DNA of 64,000 nt from Suillus spraguei (taxonomy: Eukaryota > Basidiomycota > Agaricomycetes > Boletales > Suillaceae): NCBI GenBank assembly GCA_016800925.1, contig JABCPU010000241.1:40747-104746 (forward strand), given 5' to 3'. The notes below the pieces were generated by a model, which saw nothing but the letters and a program-made list of their open reading frames with translations, was not told the DNA's origin and ran no database searches. The position numbers and the translations under genes were made by a program. Shown piece by piece: positions 57,848 to 64,000 of this stretch (position 1 is its first letter; the number at the start of each line of letters is the position of its first letter).

Positions 57848-59709
57848 ATGGCAAGGACGGGTCATTCTACTCACATGACTTCCGGCAGAAATAGGGCACG
57901 TCAACCACAGACACAGAAGCTCACGGAAAACGAAATTTTGGAGTTGAAGAACTACCTTCCTGAGTGGACCGCGGCCAAAAGGGGTGAGAAGCGAGGGGTT
58001 TTCACTGCAATTGCCAGGGCAGCCAGGTTGTTTGCTCCTAAAGTCGACCAAGGACAATGGAAAAAGAGGAAGCAGGTGATGCATCTTCGTTGTGTTGAAA
58101 AACTACAATTTTAACATCTTATTCTTCCATCAACTCTCAGATGTATAAGACTTGGTTGTTCAACAACAAGAAAAGGAAGGAAAGGAAGGACATGATAAAG
58201 TATGGGAGGAAATAGACGCCTAGGATGGTGGTCTACCAGCAGAAGCACGAAGAGGTGCTGAAGAGGATTGAGGATGAGTCCGGGGCAAAGCCGGGAGATC
58301 CCGGTATGTTCAAACATTATCAGGGGGCTGTGAAGAGAGTCATGGCTGAATTGGACGATGACGAGTTGGAGAAGGCAAAAGAAACAGCGGAAGAATGGTC
58401 AAACAGCTTTCCTCCTCTGGAGATACAAGCAGAAGTTGCTCGTAAGAAGGGACCAGCATATATGGAGCACTTTTCGAAAGAGATGTGGAGGCAATGCGGG
58501 ATGAGAGTTTTTGTGTTGTCAGCTTGGAAGAATGAACAGGGAGAGGTTCTGTTCGGGATGTAAGTCAATTGTGTCCGTCATCGCCGATCTTGGATCTCAA
58601 TATATGTGTGCAGGCATGATGATAATGAGGCATTAGGAGATGGGGACAGCTTCATGAAGACTAAGGACTGGGAGGACATTGAGCCAGTATGGCAGGAGTA
58701 CGCCCAGGAACAGTTCGGTGAGTGTTTGAACTTTGGATGCAAGAATGAATTTGTTGATCATCACAATGATAGGTGCTGGGGCGCAGGACGGAGGACAATA
58801 GGTCAAGGGAGGTCGCAAAAGAGTCAGAAAACCAGCTTTTGAACTCGACACAGATGGAAATGGGATGCCGTTGCTTCCAGACATCACGGAAACAAAACTT
58901 GAGGAGAAGAAAGCCATAGTCAGGGCGTTTCTTACATTGCACTACAGTGAGTCTTTCATGGCAACATCCAGATGTTGCTGAATGCATGGACACAGGAATA
59001 TGTTCCAGGAATGACAAGGCTGTCGTGCCATGGAGTGCCCTCGTACAAAGTCAGGATGACTTTGTGGCAAGGAAGTATCTTCTGGCGGATATTGACCTGA
59101 AGGAGCCTTCGAAGTTGCAAAACTGGGACACAAGGGCCTTGCTCAATTTCTGGTATGCTCAGCAGGAAACAGGAAAAGATTCAACATTCCTGTTCAAAAG
59201 CATGGAAGAACAAGGATGGGGACATGGTACCATCTGTGGTATCCGGCAAGTCGCCATCGCATCTGACTCGTCAAGTGAGAATGCAGAAGAGTGGAACTCT
59301 CCGAAGGCCCCGGGATCCATCAACCGAAGCCAAGAGTGATACCGACAGTGAAACTCATGACAAGGAGGATGACATTGATGATGACTCGGCTGATGGTCGA
59401 TCCCTGCTGAAGAAACCCAGACGAATAGCACATCCATCTTCAGCACCCAAGGAGACAGAAGTTCCATGTTCAATGCCGGAGCCTCGCCCAGCCAGGCCGG
59501 CCAAGGCAGGTGCACTTTTGACATCACGGATGGGCGACCTCCTGGCTGGGTTGACTGAGGAAGTGGAAGAGAGGAACACATCGCCGGAACCAAGGAGTAT
59601 ACAGGGCAAGAAAGCTGTCATTGAACCATCCACAAGGACCACCCGGAGTAAGTCTCAAAAGCCGGTAGAGAGTACACTTCGAGTAACCAGGGCAAGGGGA
59701 AGGAAATAA
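57848..59709 (+). pseudogene. Basic, possibly DNA-binding Agaricomycete protein, mutated copy
   Basis: Exons 57848-58075, 58141-58559, 58614-58717 and from 58773, with good splice sites and phases, followed by a less certain 3' part to 59709. The start MARTGHSTHMTSGRNRARQP leads to a helical, lysine/arginine-rich region (WTAAKRGEKRGVFTAIARAA, NNKKRKERKDMIKYGRK) of homeodomain/Myb-like look. Next are a coiled stretch, FVLSAWKNEQGEVLFGMHDD and GDSFMKTKDW, which recur in a family I remember as unnamed. In-frame TAG codons at 58213-58215 and in exon 4 break it. The C-terminus is acidic then basic (DDIDDDSADGRSLLKKPRRI), like nuclear proteins. It is divergent from the KDZ gene, 240 bases away. Confidence 0.6.
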
Positions 59710-59759
59710 TGTACATATACCAAACTGCCCCCATGTTTACCACATTTTCATCATTTGTC

Positions 59760-60176
59760 ACACTTCTCAAAACACAGTGTCCCACTTCCAAAATGTTGAA
59801 TCCTAAGCACCGAGTTCCGGACGACTCCCAATCACCGAGGTCCGGCACCCAGGTATCAATCATTGGTAGTTGGTATTAGAGATTAGGGTTGTGCATCATC
59901 TAAAATAAATTGGAAATGTCATTGTTATACATGAAAAATTCAGTGGTTCACATGATGTAAGTATGTGAATGAATATCCAAATATTACGAAACCTGATCAC
60001 CGAGTTCCGGATGAATCCCAATCACCGAGCTCCAGACCCCGGGAATCAATAATTGGCTGTTGGAATGTGACAATTGGGGTGTGTGCATCATCTAAAATCA
60101 ATTGGAAATGTCATTGTTATACATGAAAAATTCAGTGGTGAACATGATGTAAGTATGTGAATGAATATCCAAATAT
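59760..60176 (+). repeat. Two ~180-base direct repeats with CACCGAGTTCCGGA words
   Basis: 'caccgagttccggacgactcccaatcaccgag' and a second copy near 60000 are each followed by 'ttggaaatgtcattgttatacatgaaaaattcagtgg'. They are related in wording to the minisatellites at 51670 and 63660 and lie between two convergent genes. Confidence 0.7.
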
Positions 60177-61190
60177 TTACATATGGGGTTGATCATCACA
60201 CTTTTCAATGAGGGTATCTAATACAAGCAGCAATTCAGAGCTCATCTGTTTGGCCCTTTGCAACCTCCGGAGGTCCATATCAGCTCTTCTGAGTTTGTCG
60301 GATGTGTCAGCCCAAGCCACTCGGAATGGTCGGTCAGCCTCGAGGAGTTGATGTACGGTAGGCTCCAGAAGATGGCCATGACGCTGTTGGTAATGGTCCA
60401 GGCGATCCAGAATTGATTCAACTTAAGAAAATTAGCAGAAAGATACATGATGAACAATTAAATGCTCAATTCTGTTTGATCATATGACCCTAGGGGCATG
60501 AACTCCCTAAGCATGGCATGCAGGTCTTCATTGCTGAGTTCTGGTATGGGGGACTGACGTTTAGGAGGTGTTGCATGTGCTTGGGACATCACATCAACAA
60601 TAAAATGAGATGTATGAGATGAACTCACCTGGAATTGCTATTCCTGGGATAGCCGGAGCATCAATCTCAACATCAGCACATTCCGGTGCTTCATCACAAT
60701 CAATAAGATCATCATCAGGCCCTAGGTACAAGTCCGGATCGTTGAACAAAGGCAGTTCCTCAGGCTGAGCCGGGCATAAATGATCTGGATGGATTGAATG
60801 AACATCCACAGTTGGATTATCTAAATGTGAATTGAGAAACCTACCAGGAACTGCATCCAAGACATCCGGAACACCTGATGACCCAGAATCATAGTCGATC
60901 TCATCATCCGGCCCAAGGTATACATCTTCACATGGATCTAATAAATATCCAGTCAATTGTAAGATACACTCAAAGCAACACATACCTGATGAAATCCGGG
61001 ACTCAGTCTCATCATCCGGCCCAAGGTATACATCATCCAGTGGCATCTGGTCCATCTCCGGTCAATTGAGAGCTGTACTGAAAGCACAACATACCTAGTG
61101 AAATCCGGAGTCGGTTGAGTCATCCACATCCATTGAGTTGTATTCAGTGACCGGAGGTTCATAAAATCTGACTGCTGGTTGAGATCTCAT
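60177..61190 (-). CDS. Acidic repeat protein beside the KDZ gene, exon model partial
   Basis: From ATG at 61190 (MRSQPAVRFYEPPVTEYNSM) through exons carrying three DVYLGPDDE-type repeats (about 61035, 60920 and 60725). A phase-correct intron (gtgagt..ccaag, about 60630-60580) joins IPGIAIPG to AHATPPKRQSPIPELSNEDL, and the last exon ESILDRLDHYQQRHGHLLEP, DMDLRRLQRAKQMSS ends at 60177. Repeat exons are separated by short introns with gtatgt donors. Two junctions are unresolved: the first exon ends in TAG at its donor, and the exon ending YDQT has no clean donor. The protein is acidic in its first half and helical in its second. Family unknown; it could be a protein-interaction partner encoded by the element. 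It may be partly decayed. Confidence 0.45.
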
Positions 61191-61410
61191 GATGTCTGAT
61201 CAACTGATCAAACTGATTGATAACTGATAATCTTCGAAGTTCAACACATGGCTGGCAACGGCCGAAAGTTGAACCACGACCAAACAAAGACAAACAATCA
61301 ACGCTTATCAAGATTGTCCTTCAATTGTCTGGTTTCTTTTGAAACTTCATCCAAGTGATCACAGATTTCAAACTTATCTCAAGCTTTTCACATCTTTCAA
61401 GTCAATCCAA

Positions 61411-63481
61411 ATGTCTACTTCAGTTGAAACCTCTTTGGCCAGTCTCAAGGCAACCACTGCTCAGATTGTGGGCATCATCGCCGGGGCTCGGCTCATGCCT
61501 GCCGGCACTGGCCAAGCCCACCTTGCTCTGACAGCACAAGTCACTAATCTTGTGGTAAGTACCATTCATGTGTTAATTTTACTTTTGGTTTTTCTAAGAT
61601 CTGGGTAGGCTGAGATTGTCCGGGAGCATGAGAAAGGGCCTTACATGCCCGGCATCATTGCATCCTGCTCCAAGGAGTTGATGAGAGTCAGGTCCATGAC
61701 GACCCCCGGGTGTTGAAACACTCCTGGCGCAGCAAGATTCGCGCCTGGGAGGCGTTAGGTGACCATTCAGGTGATCTCCCTGTCATGCCTAACCCTTCCA
61801 TTGGCCCAATCACTGTGGACCTTCCCTCCCCACCCGTCATCGCCGGCAATGTCGCTGGTTCTTCCACCCACCACCTCCGAGCTCCGGGACAAAGGAAAAG
61901 GTAAGGCGGTTGTTGCTGACCCAGAGCCGGAGGTGGAAGGGAGCAGGAAGAGGAAGTCCCCCATGATGTCTGGACACTCTTCCTCACCTCCGAAGTCGGC
62001 CAAGAAGGGTCGCAAGCGGGTCAAGGCAACTCGCCATGTCAAGCAGAATGTGCTTGTGGAGTCGGAAGATGATGAAGACACAATTGTTCAGGTATGTCGT
62101 CCAGCTCATTGTTTTCATTCTCTCAATTTTCTGTAGCCTATTTCGAGTGGAGTGCCGGCGCTCAACGTTCCCGGCCTTCCACAATTGGTGTAGGGAGCCT
62201 CATTCCCCTCGTTCACCACATTCCCCAAAGAAGCAATTGTTTGGTCCTGCTTCAGTAAGTAATATTTAGTTGTCCGGCACTTGGAAAAATGCTTATATAT
62301 CATCAGCTCATTGCCGGCAGTCCACCCAAGGTGATGGTGAGTCATCATTCTTTGTCCGGACCTCCCGCCTGTACTTACCCATTGTCAGGCCACCTCCGGC
62401 AGTCGTCCGGAGGTGTTGGAGACCCCCAGGCAATGTCCAGCACTCCGGCTGAGGAACCTGCAGTCATGGATACAGGTGATATTCTCATTCCCGGCCCAGT
62501 GAGTACTCTAATGAATTCCAATGAGTCCATCAACTAATGGAACCCACAGAACAACCCCTGCCATTATTGCACCCAGGAGAAGTGGCCCTGCGCCACTCGG
62601 TTGGACAGGAGGACCCGTGCCCCATGTTTGTCGTGCGTCGCTGCGCCACCAAGAAGATCAAATGTGTCCCAGCATCCATGGGATCCCGCCAAAACGTATT
62701 CGAGGGAAGTCTACCACCCGGCAGGCTCGCTCCAGGACACCTTCCAGAGCTCCCTCCAATGCGCCGGCTGCCTCGCAGTCAATCTCGTGGCCCCTCCGGC
62801 ACTCCAGCTGTCCCTGCTGTGACCACACCCAAGGCACAGTCCCGTGGGCGCAGCAAGACAATCACTGCCCCCAAGACACCTGCACCTGCATCAGCTTGTG
62901 AGTCACCCCAATTGTCTATGACCATCTGACCTTATCTTTCACTTAGCTATTCCGTCTTCAAGCGCCGCAGTGCCTCGTCCGGCACTCGATGTGCCCATGC
63001 CGGATCTCCATTCCATGGCAATTGCGATTCGGGATGGTGCCGCTCGAATTGCTCTTCTTGAGGCTCGTGTGGCGGAGCAGGATGGTAAGATTGATACCCT
63101 GCAACGCCTCCATGAGGGCCTTCGTCGCAAAGTCATGGACCGGCACCCTTCATTTCCACTTCCCGACTCTCCTGTCAATGCAACCTTTTTGCTTGATCAA
63201 TCTGTCCCCCTGTCCATCTCACCCCTCCCATCTGCACTTGCTCCCTCATTGACTTGGATATGGCAGGAATGGAGCCTCCATCTCCGAAAGTCCAGCCTGC
63301 ATCTATCATTGAGGGTCTCATATTTGAGCTGAGCCAGATTCAGCCTGAGGGTCCACAAACGTCCGGCGAACTTGTGGACCCAGATGATCCGGGCAACCTT
63401 GTCCCAGAATATGATTCTGATGATATGGATGTTGAGGTGAAGGTTGAACCCTCTGCTGATGAGGGTGAAATGGCTACATAA
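61411..63481 (+). pseudogene. Cys-cluster plus coiled-coil protein, mutated copy
   Basis: Blocks in order: MSTSVETSLASLKATTAQIV and ARLMPAGTGQAHLALTAQVT; across an intron AEIVREHEKGPYMPGIIASC; after a frameshift VHDDPRVLKHSWRSKIRAWE; after another shift a basic nuclear-signal stretch (GSRKRKSPMMSGH, SAKKGRKRVKATRH) and an acidic stretch. Then comes a cysteine cluster CHYCTQEKWPC ... CLSC ... KKIKC, a coiled coil (AARIALLEARVAEQDGKIDT), and an acidic end PEYDSDDMDVEVKVEPSADE with stop at 63481. The cluster resembles a Zn-binding module found in Agaricomycete transposon-linked proteins. Introns are short. At least two or three frameshifts make it a pseudogene. I know no function for the family. 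Confidence 0.58.
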
Positions 63482-63529
63482 GTGTATGTTCATAGATGTA
63501 TATACAAATGTTTGAATGAATGTCAGTGC

Positions 63530-64000
63530 TGGATGCCAAGTCCGGAAATCCGGAACTGGACAATGGAGATTCACAATGGATATTTCGCGACTTCCGGATA
63601 TCCGGCTACCTGAAAAACAACACACAATTTAAAGAATTTGAAACATCTCTGTCGAGTTACCTTGTGCCGGGTGCCGGGTCACATTGTGAAACATATCATT
63701 CCATATATCTTAAGTGCCGAACCCCGGACCCAGGACCCTGGAGTTGGGACTCATCACCATGTGACAGATATCGATCCACATATTTGATGTGCTGAACCCC
63801 GAACTCGGCACTCGGGAGTTAGAACAATGTGAGGCAATACAAAGATATTGATTGACACATGTTCAGGCCGAACCCCGAACTCCGGCACCGGCACTCGGGA
63901 CTGGGCCTTGGAACTTATAACAATGTGAAAGATGTCGATGCACATTTTCTATCACTGAACCCGAACCCCGGCACCCGGGAGTTAGAAACATGGAGGCAAT
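63530..64000 (+). repeat. Minisatellite, CCGAACCCCGGCACCCGG type, second tract
   Basis: The same unit type as 51670-53150 (gtgccgaaccccg, cactcgggag, gaacaatgtgaggcaat, gatattgattgacacatgtt), running off the right edge of the window. It follows the 3' end of the Cys-cluster gene. Confidence 0.8.

Overview
The window looks like nuclear DNA of an Agaricomycete (mushroom-forming basidiomycete). Genes are split by many short introns (about 50-60 bases, GT..AG, some GC..AG). The recognisable families are typical of that group: a UbiA-type prenyltransferase, an LPLE-type F-box protein, a Mo25 protein, Plavaka and KDZ transposases, and a TET/JBP oxygenase. I see no real tRNA, rRNA, CRISPR array or prokaryotic operon.

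Layout. 1-2.0 kb: simple and degenerate repeats. 2.0-6.9 kb: a large inverted repeat (arms about 1.63 kb, spacer 1.6 kb) carrying two copies of a small three-exon gene, the left intact and the right with a nonsense codon; the spacer holds a broken piece of a ribonucleotide reductase small-subunit gene. 7.7-8.6 kb: a C2H2-like zinc-finger gene. 10.3-10.6 kb: a tandem duplication. 11.0-11.8 kb: a UbiA pseudogene. 12.6-19.2 kb: the conserved core, an intact seven-exon Mo25/Hym1 gene (+) and an intact four-exon CAMK-type kinase gene (-), convergent. 21.6-22.7 kb: an intact UbiA-family gene. 23.0-24.6 kb: a two-part gene with an F-box-like end, broken by a frameshift.

26.7-45.6 kb is a transposon graveyard. 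A DUF6698-like gene is split by a solo LTR with a perfect 5-base target duplication. Three copies of a second, about 960-base LTR-like element follow, one of them inside a decayed Plavaka transposase. There are also remnants of an F-box gene and of an AreA/GATA-like gene, and one apparently intact 455-residue coiled-coil gene. 46.9-50.1 kb holds a palindrome, tRNA-derived repeats, a GTA microsatellite and minisatellites.

50.3-63.5 kb is the most interesting stretch: a KDZ transposase gene (CxC2 cysteine cluster plus transposase core), a TET/JBP-family 2-oxoglutarate dioxygenase gene beside it, and four accessory genes (an intact 246-residue protein, a basic DNA-binding-like protein, an acidic repeat protein, and a Cys-cluster plus coiled-coil protein). 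Minisatellites rich in CCGGAACTCGG-like words lie between and around these genes. Most members carry nonsense codons or frameshifts, so this copy is probably dead, but it shows the gene content of what may be one large mobile unit. The link between KDZ elements and TET/JBP genes is known in Agaricomycetes; the accessory set and the satellite framing are what I would look at again.

All protein-family calls come from reading translations and remembered family motifs. No database search was run.
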